Of a DNA stretch of 64,000 bases, positions 8,309 through 17,401 are shown one piece after another. The stretch lies in contig NZ_LDPE01000001.1 in NCBI RefSeq assembly GCF_001447995.1, positions 620,001-684,000 on the forward strand, read 5' to 3'. Below the pieces are notes generated by a model. That model ran no database searches. It was not told the origin of the DNA and saw nothing but the letters and a program-made list of their open reading frames with translations. Made by a program: the position numbers and the translations under genes. The stretch comes from Maribacter dokdonensis DSW-8 (lineage in GTDB: Bacteria; Bacteroidota; Bacteroidia; Flavobacteriales; Flavobacteriaceae). The first letter of the stretch is position 1, and each line of letters begins with the position of its first letter.

Positions 8309-10763
8309 ATATATGGTCTACATTATAAATAACCCGAACACTTCTATACATAGCTACAGATTTAAATGACTTCTCTATTCTTCTAATATTCGCTTTTGTC
8401 TGTACCAAAGAATTTGCCTTTTGAACCTTTACTACTATATGCTTTAAGTACTGATTTCTAATTCTTGCTACCGGTGGGTATTCCGGTCCTAATACCGTAC
8501 CGCCAAAATTGGTACGCAATGCACTTGTAAACCAATCTGCAGCCTCATTAAGCACATTGTAGTTTTTATGCTTGAACGTTACTTTTATAATTCTATTTAC
8601 GGGAGGGTATTTAAACTGTTCTCGCTCATATAGCTGTTCTTTATACATATTCACGTAATCACCCGTTGTCACCTGTTTTAATATTTGATGGTACGGATTA
8701 TAGGTTTGTATTAAAACCTTTCCCCTTTTCTTGGTTCGCCCTGCCCTACCTGATACTTGAGTTAACAATTGATAGGTTTTTTCATGCGCTCTATAATCAG
8801 GGAAATTCAATAATGAATCTGCATTCATTACCCCAACCAAATTCACATTTCTAAAATCCAGGCCTTTGGTCAGCATTTGGGTACCCACCAAAATTTCCAG
8901 CTCTTGTTGCTCAAAGGCATTAATTATCTTTTCATAACCATGTTTGCCACGAGTAGTATCCAAATCCATTCTCCCTACCTTAGCCTCTGGAAATAACTCC
9001 TTAACTTCCTTTTCTATTTGTTCTGTGCCAAATCCTTTGGTATCCAATTCTGGACTACCACAAGCAAAGCAAGCTTCTGGTAATGCCGTATGATGACCGC
9101 AATAATGACAGCGTAATTGGTTCCTATATTGATGGTAGGTTAAACTTACATCACAATTTGGACATTGGGGAGAATGACCACATGTTAAACACTCCATCAA
9201 TGGTGCAAACCCCCTTCTATTTTGAAAAAGTATGATTTGAGAACCCTCCTTTAGGGTTTCTTCCATCTCCAAAAAAAGACGTTCGGAAAAATGTCCTTTC
9301 ATTTTTCTTTTCCTTTGCGCTTCTTTTATATCAACCAATTCCATATCTGGCATTAGCACATTGCCATAACGCCTGGTAATTTCAGCATAACCATATTTAC
9401 CGGTTTGGGTATTGTAATAACTCTCTACACTGGGCGTTGCAGAACCCAATAAAATATTCGCTTTATGAAAATGCCCTAAAACAATAGCCGCATCTCTTGC
9501 ATGATATCTTGGTGCCGGATCAAATTGCTTAAATGAACTCTCATGCTCCTCATCAACAATTATAAGCCCCAACTTACTAAAGGGCAGATACATTGCCGAT
9601 CTTGCACCAATTACAAGCTGAGCCTTGGGTTTAGACTGTAATACATTTTGCCAAACCTCTACCCTTTCCTGTACATTATATTTTGAATGATATATGGCTA
9701 TTTTCTCACCAAAATATTCTTGGAGTCTACTAATAAGCTGAGTAGTTAACGCTATTTCCGGTAACAGATACAATACTTGCAAGCCTTTTTCCAGACATTC
9801 TTCAATCAATTTCACATAAACTTCAGTCTTACCGGAGGAAGTCACACCTTTTAACAACGTAACCTTACCCGCCTCAAAAGAAGATTTGATATCAGCTAAA
9901 GCCGCTTCTTGATATTCATTTAGATCTTTAGACTCAGAATTATCATTTTCCCCTTCATAATTTACTCGGTCGGTCTTAATAAAGTACTCTTCTAAAATCC
10001 CCTTATCAACTAATGATTTTATTACCGCTTTTGAAGAATTGCTAGCTTTCTCTAACTCAGAAACCTTAATAGGTTTTTGACTTTTGCCTTGCAATTGAAA
10101 CAATGACAAAACTACCTGGCTTTGTTTTGGCGCCCTGGTCAATGAATTTAAAAGTTCTTCTAATTTTTGATCGGATGTATGCTTAGCGCCTAATTTAACG
10201 TACCTGACCAATTTAGGTTTATATTGCTCATATACCTCTTCTTTCAGTACGATTACGTTTTTATCAAGCAACCTTTGCAATATGGGCAATACATTTTTAC
10301 GCTCTATGATTGCCGATACTTCTTGAACCTTTAAAATAGATTGATGCTGAAGTGCCTCGAAAACCAAAAACTCATCATCTAAAAGTTCATTTTCATCAAT
10401 TTCATATGCGGTATTCCTCAGTATCAAAGTCTCACTTTCCAATAGAAAAGCTCCCGGAAGAGCACTGCGTACTACTTCTCCTAGCGTACACATATAGTAA
10501 GAAGCTATCCACTCCCAATGTTTTAGTTGAAAAGGGGTAACTATTGGGTAATCATCTAATATTTCATGAATTTCCTTTGCTTCATATGCCTCTGGCGGAT
10601 TCTGGTGTACGCTATAGATGATTGCGGTATAAATCTTAGATTTCCCAAAGGGAACCGCCACACGCATACCTGGCTGTAAAACCAATGCTTCTTCATCAGA
10701 AATAGCATAAGTAAAACTACGCTCTAAAGGTATTGGCAATATTACATTAACAAAGTTCAACAT
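8307..10763 (-). CDS. priA: primosomal protein N', replication restart helicase
   Basis: 3'-to-5' DNA helicase that reloads the replisome at stalled forks. Using the ATG ending at 10763 (MLNFVNVILPIPL) it has 818 residues. The N-terminal 3'-DNA-binding domain is followed by a winged-helix region and the helicase core with Walker A GVTSSGKT (about 306-313) and DEEH (about 404-407). A zinc-binding insert with four CxxC pairs follows (CLTCGHSPQCPNC ... CHYCG ... CFACG). GTQMLTKGLDF and the SGRAGR motif are in the second helicase lobe. A longer frame extends eight codons upstream but would overlap the DUF2147 gene; the chosen start is two bases past that gene's stop, implying translational coupling. 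Last gene of the nadC-yihY-DUF2147-priA operon. Confidence 0.96.
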   Translation of the reverse strand: MLNFVNVILPIPLERSFTYAISDEEALVLQPGMRVAVPFGKSKIYTAIIYSVHQNPPEAYEAKEIHEILDDYPIVTPFQLKHWEWIASYYMCTLGEVVRSALPGAFLLESETLILRNTAYEIDENELLDDEFLVFEALQHQSILKVQEVSAIIERKNVLPILQRLLDKNVIVLKEEVYEQYKPKLVRYVKLGAKHTSDQKLEELLNSLTRAPKQSQVVLSLFQLQGKSQKPIKVSELEKASNSSKAVIKSLVDKGILEEYFIKTDRVNYEGENDNSESKDLNEYQEAALADIKSSFEAGKVTLLKGVTSSGKTEVYVKLIEECLEKGLQVLYLLPEIALTTQLISRLQEYFGEKIAIYHSKYNVQERVEVWQNVLQSKPKAQLVIGARSAMYLPFSKLGLIIVDEEHESSFKQFDPAPRYHARDAAIVLGHFHKANILLGSATPSVESYYNTQTGKYGYAEITRRYGNVLMPDMELVDIKEAQRKRKMKGHFSERLFLEMEETLKEGSQIILFQNRRGFAPLMECLTCGHSPQCPNCDVSLTYHQYRNQLRCHYCGHHTALPEACFACGSPELDTKGFGTEQIEKEVKELFPEAKVGRMDLDTTRGKHGYEKIINAFEQQELEILVGTQMLTKGLDFRNVNLVGVMNADSLLNFPDYRAHEKTYQLLTQVSGRAGRTKKRGKVLIQTYNPYHQILKQVTTGDYVNMYKEQLYEREQFKYPPVNRIIKVTFKHKNYNVLNEAADWFTSALRTNFGGTVLGPEYPPVARIRNQYLKHIVVKVQKANSLVQTKANIRRIEKSFKSVAMYRSVRVIYNVDHI

Positions 10764-10765
10764 CA

Positions 10766-11206
10766 CTATCCTTGCACCCGTAACCATGTTTGGGTTCTAT
10801 AGATAAAAGCCAAATACCCCCTAACCTTTAATTCATCTGGATTATCTGGGTTCAACCATATTTTAAAACGAAAGGTCATTGCTTGTTCTGGATCAAACAA
10901 TCTTTTTCCCTTCCATTCACCATCATTATTTTTTTCGCCACCAGTAATAATCTCCATTCCTTTTACGGGCTTATCCTTTAAATCCCCATCACATTTATCA
11001 CAAACCTTATTTTCTTTTCCCTCTTCTAGAATATCAACCACCTTACCATACATTAATCCATCTTTTTCATAGATTTCAATAAGGCCTTTTGGTTTACCCG
11101 TACGATCATCTATGGTTTTCCACGTTCCAAATACAGATTGTGCAGAAATACTCATAGAAATAAATAATGTAAAGAAAATGCTTAATTGTACGGTTTTGTC
11201 TATCAT
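10766..11206 (-). CDS. exported DUF2147 family protein
   Basis: A secreted or periplasmic protein of 146 residues. A signal peptide ends near SAQSVFG. The mature part matches the DUF2147 pattern: GTWKTIDDRTGKPKGLIEIYEKDG, a CDKCDGDLKDKPVKGM block with two Cys, then GEWKGKRLFDPE and RVRGYLAFIYRTQTW-like ends. The family is a small beta-rich fold of unknown role, often next to lipid or envelope genes. Its ATG overlaps the stop of the upstream YihY gene by four bases, and priA follows after two bases. Confidence 0.88.
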   Translation of the reverse strand: MIDKTVQLSIFFTLFISMSISAQSVFGTWKTIDDRTGKPKGLIEIYEKDGLMYGKVVDILEEGKENKVCDKCDGDLKDKPVKGMEIITGGEKNNDGEWKGKRLFDPEQAMTFRFKIWLNPDNPDELKVRGYLAFIYRTQTWLRVQG

Positions 11207-12171
11207 TCTTTTTTTGTGATTTTACGTAATGTATTGAGTGATGCATTCAACTCAAACCCAAGTAGCAATATATTAGAATTTAACCAGATGTATACCATTA
11301 AAATCAATAATCCTCCTAATGCCCCATACAGTTCATTGTATCTAGCGAATTTTTCAACATAAATACCAAAGAGATATGATGTAATTAAAAATAATATAGT
11401 GGTCATTAATGCCCCTACAGAGAAAAATTTTGCCTGCTTACCCTCTCTGGTTCCAAAATAATACAGAATAGCCGTTGTAAAATATGATAGAATGATAAAG
11501 AAAAGTACTTTGGCGATCTGCACCCCTATTACCTCGTCTTCGCCTAAAATATAGCCTCCTTGCTTTGCCGCAAACTCAGATAGGTAGCCAAGCACGTAGA
11601 ATTCAAAATAAATGAAAGCTACAAAACCTACAATAATTAGGATAGCCAATATTAACCCTACCATTAAAGCATATAGATATTGTCTAAAAAAATGGCGCGT
11701 AAGTTCTATATGATATGAAGTTTCAAATCCTCCAAAAATAGAATTCACCCCATTTGCTATTAAAAAAATGGATAACAAAAATGCCGAAGACAATAGACCT
11801 CCACGCTTTTGATCTTTAATCTGAGTAAACACTTCTCCAAAATAATCACCTGTTGCACTTGGTAAAAACGACTCTAAGAACAATTGAAACTGAACATCGA
11901 AATCACCATGCTCAATACTAATGTACGACACTAAAAACGGCACCAATGTTACCATAAATATGATCAATGGAAACAATGCCATAAATAAACTAAAGGCAAT
12001 TGCACTGGCTCTTGTAGACAGTGTACCTTTTAAAACCCCCAAAACATACATTTCTAAAAGGTCGTAAATAGAAAGCCCTTCAAATCCTGGTAACCTGATT
12101 TGTTTTAAAAATCTGACCACCCAATTTACAACAGGTATTTTTTCCAGTTTCTCTTCGACCTCTAAAGACAT
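11203..12171 (-). CDS. YihY/BrkB-family inner-membrane protein
   Basis: An integral membrane protein of 322 residues with about six hydrophobic segments, including AIAFSLFMALFPLIIFMVTLVPFLV and LYGALGGLLILMVYIWLNSNILLLGFELN. These two regions are the most conserved parts of the YihY/BrkB family (once mislabelled ribonuclease BN). The molecular role is unsettled; members have been linked to envelope transport. The start codon directly follows the nadC stop, and its own stop overlaps the DUF2147 start by four bases. Confidence 0.92.
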   Translation of the reverse strand: MSLEVEEKLEKIPVVNWVVRFLKQIRLPGFEGLSIYDLLEMYVLGVLKGTLSTRASAIAFSLFMALFPLIIFMVTLVPFLVSYISIEHGDFDVQFQLFLESFLPSATGDYFGEVFTQIKDQKRGGLLSSAFLLSIFLIANGVNSIFGGFETSYHIELTRHFFRQYLYALMVGLILAILIIVGFVAFIYFEFYVLGYLSEFAAKQGGYILGEDEVIGVQIAKVLFFIILSYFTTAILYYFGTREGKQAKFFSVGALMTTILFLITSYLFGIYVEKFARYNELYGALGGLLILMVYIWLNSNILLLGFELNASLNTLRKITKKE

Positions 12172-13029
12172 CTACACGGCTTTTAAGCTCAAATCTAAGT
12201 TATAAACGGAATGTGTTAACGCTCCTGACGAAATAAAATCTACACCACATTCCGCATATTCACGTATGGTCTTTTCATTAATACCTCCAGAGGACTCGGT
12301 CAAACAAGTATCACCAATCAATTGGACCGCTTTACGGGTATCTTCATAATTAAAATTATCTATCAAAATACGATATACACCTTCTGACTGTAGAATCTCT
12401 TTAATTTCCCCTAAATCTCTCGCCTCAACAATAATTTTTAAATCGCGACCCGTTTCTTTTAAGTAATTTTTAGTTTTTTCTATTGCCTTTGTAATGCCAC
12501 CAGCAAAATCAATATGATTATCTTTCAACATGATCATATCATATAAAGCAAACCTATGATTTTCACCACCACCTATTTTCACTGCCCATTTTTCTAAAGC
12601 CCGTATACCCGGTGTTGTTTTTCTGGTATCAAGAATTTTTGTGCCCGTACCCTTTAATAAATTGACGAACATATTGGTTTTGGTAGCAATAGCGCTCATT
12701 CTTTGCATGGCATTAAGTACAAGGCGCTCAGCCTTTAAAATGCTTTGCGAGCTTCCTTCTACATAAAAAACAATATCACCATGTTTTACTGGAGAACCAT
12801 CTTTGATCAATACTTCTATCTTTAAATTGGGATCTACAAAATAAAAAACAAGTTCAGCAAAATCTACTCCAGCAATTATACCTTCATCTTTAACCAGCAA
12901 TTTTGCTTTGCCAGTTGCACTATCCGGTATACACGCCAGTGAACTGTGGTCGCCATCACCAACATCTTCACGAATGGCATTTGCTATGATTAATTTTATC
13001 TCTTCTTTAAACTGGTCTTCTGAAATCAT
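12172..13029 (-). CDS. nadC: nicotinate-nucleotide pyrophosphorylase (carboxylating)
   Basis: Converts quinolinate and phosphoribosyl pyrophosphate to nicotinate mononucleotide, the committed step that feeds de novo NAD synthesis. The 285 residues include EDVGDGDHSS, LNAMQRMSAIAT, DTRKTTPGIRALEKWAVKIGGGENHR, EARDL, ILIDNF and ESSGGI, covering the substrate-binding Arg and Lys residues. No nadA or nadB is in the window. First gene of a tight operon with yihY, the DUF2147 gene and priA, and divergent from rlmH. Confidence 0.97.
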   Translation of the reverse strand: MISEDQFKEEIKLIIANAIREDVGDGDHSSLACIPDSATGKAKLLVKDEGIIAGVDFAELVFYFVDPNLKIEVLIKDGSPVKHGDIVFYVEGSSQSILKAERLVLNAMQRMSAIATKTNMFVNLLKGTGTKILDTRKTTPGIRALEKWAVKIGGGENHRFALYDMIMLKDNHIDFAGGITKAIEKTKNYLKETGRDLKIIVEARDLGEIKEILQSEGVYRILIDNFNYEDTRKAVQLIGDTCLTESSGGINEKTIREYAECGVDFISSGALTHSVYNLDLSLKAV

Positions 13030-13082
13030 ATATTTAAAATCTATTGTATTGCTAATTTACAAATCCATTTGCGAAATTGATT

Positions 13083-13090
13083 TACTTTTG
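13083..13090 (+). promoter_or_regulatory. -7 box of rlmH
   Basis: TACTTTTG ends five bases before the rlmH ATG (13095). If used, transcription would start at or next to the start codon, giving a leaderless mRNA. Confidence 0.45.
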
Positions 13091-13094
13091 ACAT

Positions 13095-13568
13095 ATGACT
13101 ATAAAACTTTTAGCCATTGGCAAGACCGACAGCGGTCAATTACAAGAGCTTATTGAAGTATATGAAAAACGATTACAGCATTATGTAAACTTTGAAATAG
13201 ACATTATACCCGATCTTAAGAAAACCAAAAACTTGTCTGAAGACCAACAAAAAGAAAAAGAAGGTGAGCTTATTCTGAAAAAATTAGCACCTACCGATGT
13301 TCTTGTTCTTTTTGATGAAAAAGGAAAACAATTCAGTTCTGTTGAATTTTCTCAATATCTACAGAAAAAAATGAACTCTGGTATAAAACAGTTGGTCTTT
13401 TTAATTGGAGGGCCATATGGATTTAGCAATGCTGTGTACGCCAAGGCATCTGGTAAAATTAGTCTATCAAAAATGACCTTTTCTCACCAAATGGTTCGCC
13501 TGTTCATTACCGAGCAGGTGTATAGGGCGTTTACCATTCTAAAAAATGAGCCATATCATCACAGATAA
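13095..13568 (+). CDS. rlmH: 23S rRNA (pseudouridine-1915-N3)-methyltransferase
   Basis: SPOUT-class methyltransferase that methylates pseudouridine 1915 in helix 69 of 23S rRNA on assembled 70S ribosomes. It has 157 residues, the standard length. The knot region is plain: LVFLIGGPYGFSNAVY for SAM binding, then LSKMTFSHQMVRLFITEQVYRAF and the terminal NEPYHHR. It is transcribed opposite to nadC from a promoter whose -7 box nearly touches the ATG. Confidence 0.97.
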   Translation: MTIKLLAIGKTDSGQLQELIEVYEKRLQHYVNFEIDIIPDLKKTKNLSEDQQKEKEGELILKKLAPTDVLVLFDEKGKQFSSVEFSQYLQKKMNSGIKQLVFLIGGPYGFSNAVYAKASGKISLSKMTFSHQMVRLFITEQVYRAFTILKNEPYHHR

Positions 13569-13585
13569 TTGTGAATCGCCATTAA

Positions 13586-14404
13586 TCAAGCTTGTTTTTC
13601 AAGGGATTTCACCATATTATCTGAAACTCCCTCTAAATCCGTAAGCTCTTCCATTAAATATGAAATTAGCTCTTCTTTATGCGCCGTATTCTTTTCAATT
13701 TTTAGCACATGGTTGTAATTTTTGATATTCTTCATGTGCGATTGAAAGGCATGTGTTTGGTGCCAATTAATTTCTTTTAACTTCTGATTTTGAATAGCCA
13801 TTTTCTTTATGGACGGATTGATAAAGAAAAATATTTCAATAATTAATATGATCAAAGAAAAAACCGCCAACTCCAATTCAATGATCATCAACGTCTTTAT
13901 ATCTTCTTCGGATGCTTTCTGAAATTGACCAACAATGGTATCCATCAAAACCAAAAACTTATCCGTTTCAGCAGACAGTTTTTCCATATCTACAGTCTGC
14001 AGTTGATTGAAATCGTCTAAAGTTTCAATGATATAGTTTAAATGCGGCTGCAGAAGATCAAAATTTTTCTGAATTTCCTCATTGTTCAATTCAGGAATGC
14101 CTGTAGCCTCATTCCCAATTTGCAAAGCAATATTTGCATTGGCCAATTTATTCATTGCTAAACGCAACTTACTAAAATCACATGTGCCATATTTACATTC
14201 GTAAACATGTTTCATTATTGATTGCGATAACATTCTTTGCCTACCCGCCTCATTGATCCTAAGAGAGTCTTGACGTTGTCTTGACAAAGAATATTGAATA
14301 ATTGACTGTATTAATATTGTTAATATTATCACCGTAAAGACCAGTAGATAATAATTATTAAAATTTTTACCAGATTTTAGTTTCGATAAAATCTTTTTAA
14401 ACAT
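13586..14404 (-). CDS. membrane sensor with type IV pili chemotaxis-type input domain and a DHp hairpin, no ATPase domain
   Basis: A protein of 272 residues with two membrane helices (about 18-40 and 175-197) bracketing a periplasmic helical domain. That domain carries RINEAGRQRMLSQSIMKHVYEC, typical of the PilJ-type N-terminal sensor. After the second helix a coiled coil leads into LKEINWHQTHAFQSHMKNI, which aligns with the Flavobacteria kinase DHp motif LxEIAWIQSHxVRxPxA; His218 sits at the phospho-acceptor position, but the following Arg-Ala-Pro is changed. A second helix (EELISYLMEELTDLEGVSDNMVK) matches the second DHp helix. The chain then stops, with no HATPase domain, and rlmH occupies the downstream DNA. 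It could be a dimerisation or phosphotransfer partner, or a kinase relic. Confidence 0.75.
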   Translation of the reverse strand: MFKKILSKLKSGKNFNNYYLLVFTVIILTILIQSIIQYSLSRQRQDSLRINEAGRQRMLSQSIMKHVYECKYGTCDFSKLRLAMNKLANANIALQIGNEATGIPELNNEEIQKNFDLLQPHLNYIIETLDDFNQLQTVDMEKLSAETDKFLVLMDTIVGQFQKASEEDIKTLMIIELELAVFSLIILIIEIFFFINPSIKKMAIQNQKLKEINWHQTHAFQSHMKNIKNYNHVLKIEKNTAHKEELISYLMEELTDLEGVSDNMVKSLEKQA

Positions 14405-14493
14405 AACTAAAGATATTTCCTACAAAATAACATGTATCTATACCATAACTATTTTATGTAAAAAATGTTGTAAAAAATTTGAATAACACAAAC

Positions 14494-14528
14494 AAAAAAA
14501 GTGCAAGTAGTTAAACCTGCACTTTTTT
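14494..14528 (-). terminator. terminator of the serB-serA fusion gene
   Basis: AAAAAGTGCA (14496-14505) pairs with TGCACTTTTT (14519-14528) around a 13-base loop. On the minus strand the 3' arm runs into seven T. It lies 42 bases beyond the stop at 14570. Confidence 0.72.
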
Positions 14529-14569
14529 ATATATACTTTTTAAATATATGAAGCTTTCGCTAGCGAATA

Positions 14570-16465
14570 CTAGTACAACACCCTAAATTTAATAGTGTTC
14601 TCTACTTTCTTTAATTCTTTGATCACTTCTTTATTATACTCCTTGTCCAGATCGGTAATTACGTAACCTACCTCATTATCCGTAGAAAGGTATTGACTAT
14701 TGATATTCAGTTCGTACTGCGCCAAAACCTTATTAATCTTCGCCATGATACCCGGCACATTTTTATGAATATGCAAGAATCTGTGCGATTTGTTTTGCTT
14801 TGGCAAACGAATATTAGGGAAGTTTACTGCATCTACAGTATTACCAGAATTAATGTAATCCATAATCTTATTAGGTACAAAATCCGCAATATCCCTTTGG
14901 GCTTCTTCTGTACTACCACCTACATGAGGAGTAAGAATTACATTGGGAAAACCTTGTAATTTGGTCTTAAAGTCTCCGTTACTTCTTGGCTCGTCTGGAT
15001 AAACATCTATAGCCGCACCACCTACTTGACCAGATTTTAAGCTTTCTGCCAACGCATCAATATCAACAACAAACCCACGGGAAAGGTTGATTAGCATGGC
15101 TCCTTTTTTCATTTGGTTCAATTCACGCTCACCAATGAAGTTCTTGTTTGCCTTATTGTCGTCTATATGCAAAGTAACAACATCAGAAACACTTAATAAA
15201 TCCTCTAATGAATTACACTTAACCGCATTACCTAGAGCCAACTTATCATCTACATCATAGTAATAAACGCGCATTCCCATTGCCTCGGCCAATACAGATA
15301 ATTGCTTACCAATGTTACCGTAACCTACAATACCTAAGTTCTTACCACGAACCTCGCGAGAACCAGCAGCCGTCTTCTGCCATTGACCTTCATGTATTTC
15401 CCTGCTACGGTCAAAAACACTTCTCATCAACATGATAATTTCACCTATAGCCAATTCTACTACAGATCTAGTATTGCTATAAGGCGCATTAAATGCAACA
15501 ACACCTTTTTTCTTGGCAGTTTCAAGATCTATTTGCGTAGTACCGATACAAAAAGCACCAACCACCAATAACTTATCGGCTGCGTCTAAAACAGCTTTTG
15601 TTACTTGGGTCTTAGAACGGATACCAAGCACGTGAACGCCCTTTATCTTTTCTATCAGCTCTTCTTCTGGCAAGCTATGCTTGATCAGCTCAACGGAGAA
15701 ACCGTCTTCTGACAAATTATCAAATGCAGCTGTGTGCACATTTTCTAATAAAAGGACCTTAATCCTATTCTTTGGGTACGAGATATTTCTTGGCAACTTG
15801 TTCACAAATAAAAATTCATCTAAACTTGGTGTAACATAATCCGCATTGTTAGCGGCTTTTTCTCTATGCACATTTTCGGTATAAGCAAAAAACTTATCTG
15901 CTATACCCGCTTCGCGCATTACATAATCACTATAACCATCTCCAATAACCTGAACTTCTCCGTCCAAATTCATCTGCTTTAGGCAATCAATTTTACCATT
16001 ATGCTGAGACAGTACATTTTTTTCATCAAAACCGATGATATTACCTTCTTCATCAAATTTAAACGTATTTGCATAAACACGCTCAGAAGGTATATTATAT
16101 TCTTTTACAATAGGGTCTATAAACTCTTTAAAACCACAAGATATTACATAAATATCATCTGCATATTTTTCAAAAAACTCCTTATTGGCCGCAATAGATT
16201 TAGAAATTTTATTTCTTAGGTTTTCTACCAAACCATCTAAGTCTTCCTTTTTGGCATGTAACAACTTAATACGACGCTCTAAAGACTCAGTAAATGAAAT
16301 ATCACCATCTATACCTAAATTGGTGATTTTCTGAATTTCTTGAATAACCTCCTCTTTATTGGATCTTCCCTCTAAAGTCATTTCTGCAAGTACATCTAGA
16401 GCCTCTACCCTTGTTAATGTACTATCGAAATCAAAAACATATTTTCTACTTACTTCTACCATCAT
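14570..16465 (-). CDS. serA: fused phosphoserine phosphatase and D-3-phosphoglycerate dehydrogenase
   Basis: A 631-residue chain joins the first and last enzymes of serine synthesis. Residues 1-220 are a HAD-IB phosphatase: the nucleophile motif FDFDSTLT (11-18), the Ser motif ISCG (108-111) and DGYSD (176-180) are intact. Residues 235-550 are a D-2-hydroxyacid dehydrogenase: GYGNIG (381-386) binds NAD, with catalytic Arg in LSRG (about 463), Glu in DEP (about 492) and His in TPHVGG (about 514). An ACT domain (about 560-631) suits serine feedback. No serC is in the window. Either Met of the initial MM could be the start. It is transcribed alone, with a -7 box at 16510-16517 and its own terminator. 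Confidence 0.93.
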   Translation of the reverse strand: MMVEVSRKYVFDFDSTLTRVEALDVLAEMTLEGRSNKEEVIQEIQKITNLGIDGDISFTESLERRIKLLHAKKEDLDGLVENLRNKISKSIAANKEFFEKYADDIYVISCGFKEFIDPIVKEYNIPSERVYANTFKFDEEGNIIGFDEKNVLSQHNGKIDCLKQMNLDGEVQVIGDGYSDYVMREAGIADKFFAYTENVHREKAANNADYVTPSLDEFLFVNKLPRNISYPKNRIKVLLLENVHTAAFDNLSEDGFSVELIKHSLPEEELIEKIKGVHVLGIRSKTQVTKAVLDAADKLLVVGAFCIGTTQIDLETAKKKGVVAFNAPYSNTRSVVELAIGEIIMLMRSVFDRSREIHEGQWQKTAAGSREVRGKNLGIVGYGNIGKQLSVLAEAMGMRVYYYDVDDKLALGNAVKCNSLEDLLSVSDVVTLHIDDNKANKNFIGERELNQMKKGAMLINLSRGFVVDIDALAESLKSGQVGGAAIDVYPDEPRSNGDFKTKLQGFPNVILTPHVGGSTEEAQRDIADFVPNKIMDYINSGNTVDAVNFPNIRLPKQNKSHRFLHIHKNVPGIMAKINKVLAQYELNINSQYLSTDNEVGYVITDLDKEYNKEVIKELKKVENTIKFRVLY

Positions 16466-16509
16466 TTTCTTTTGGTTAGATAGGAATATTAGTTTCTAAA
16501 AATAAGAAG

Positions 16510-16517
16510 CAAAAGTA
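16510..16517 (-). promoter_or_regulatory. -7 box of the serB-serA fusion
   Basis: TACTTTTG on the minus strand, 44 bases before the ATG. No TTG lies at the usual distance upstream. Confidence 0.5.
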
Positions 16518-16602
16518 AAAATTTAATTTATCCTGATATGTGATATTTTGTAAATAAAACAAAAAGGATATGTTATGATGTAAATTAACAAAATACCCCT
16601 AT

Positions 16603-17391
16603 TTATTCCAAAAACCGAATTATGGAATTTGAAAACGCTTCAGTCTTATATGTGCCATTATGATCACCGGGGACTTTCTCCAATTTACCTTTAACAAAGC
16701 TATTTTTTAAGTCTTCTGCACTTCCGTTATCCAAATCGTCCGTGCCGGATATCACCAAAATTTCGATGACCAATTCATTTAGCTCTTTTACAGAAGTTAC
16801 AGGTTGATATTTTTGTTGTAAATAGAGTGAACGAAAATCAGCATTTATGGACTTTGCATAATCTACCGCGCCTTTGGTGAGTTGGTTCACTTCACCCTTG
16901 AAAGCGTTAGCGAACATTATTTTTCTATCCCATTCAGGATTTGTAAAATCTATGCCCATGCCACCTAAAACCGCTTTTTCAATACGATCATCCTCTGTTA
17001 ATAGTTTCGCTAAAACAATACTTCCTCTTGAATAGCCTACCGCCTTGTATTTTTCAACTTTTAGGCGATTCATTAATAACACCAAATCCTTAATCTCTGC
17101 TCCATTCCCATATGCCCCTTCATCTTTAGGTTTATCAGAATCTCCGTTACCTCTTAAATCTGGAATGATCACCCTGTACCCCGTATTGATCAATTGTTGT
17201 TTAAGCACAGTGTTATCCCAAGATTTTCTAGAATTTAAAAATCCATGTAGCAGCAATATCGGTTCACCGTAACCTTCATCCGTATAGGCAATTTTAACTC
17301 CATCAAAAGATTCAAATGTGTTTACTTGAGCCGTTGTTTTTTGCACAAACGCAATGACAAGAAGACAGCTTATTAAATGCTTTTTAAACAT
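16603..17391 (-). CDS. exported alpha/beta hydrolase
   Basis: A signal peptide of about 22 residues (ending TTAQ) leads into an alpha/beta hydrolase fold of 262 residues overall. Visible are the oxyanion-hole HGF (LLLHGFLNSRKSWD), the nucleophile elbow GYSRGS, an acid candidate in GTDDLD and the catalytic His in PGDHNGT. The substrate is unknown; it resembles esterases or haloalkane-dehalogenase-like hydrolases that act in the periplasm. It is third in an apparent operon after SatD and DUF3307 (gaps of two and ten bases). Confidence 0.88.
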   Translation of the reverse strand: MFKKHLISCLLVIAFVQKTTAQVNTFESFDGVKIAYTDEGYGEPILLLHGFLNSRKSWDNTVLKQQLINTGYRVIIPDLRGNGDSDKPKDEGAYGNGAEIKDLVLLMNRLKVEKYKAVGYSRGSIVLAKLLTEDDRIEKAVLGGMGIDFTNPEWDRKIMFANAFKGEVNQLTKGAVDYAKSINADFRSLYLQQKYQPVTSVKELNELVIEILVISGTDDLDNGSAEDLKNSFVKGKLEKVPGDHNGTYKTEAFSNSIIRFLE

Positions 17392-17401
17392 CGGTGTTTG
17401 A

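Noticed and set aside
13569..13585. Frameshifted histidine kinase downstream of the DHp sensor
   Set aside because: Only 17 bases separate the sensor stop from rlmH on the other strand; there is no room for an ATPase domain in any frame.
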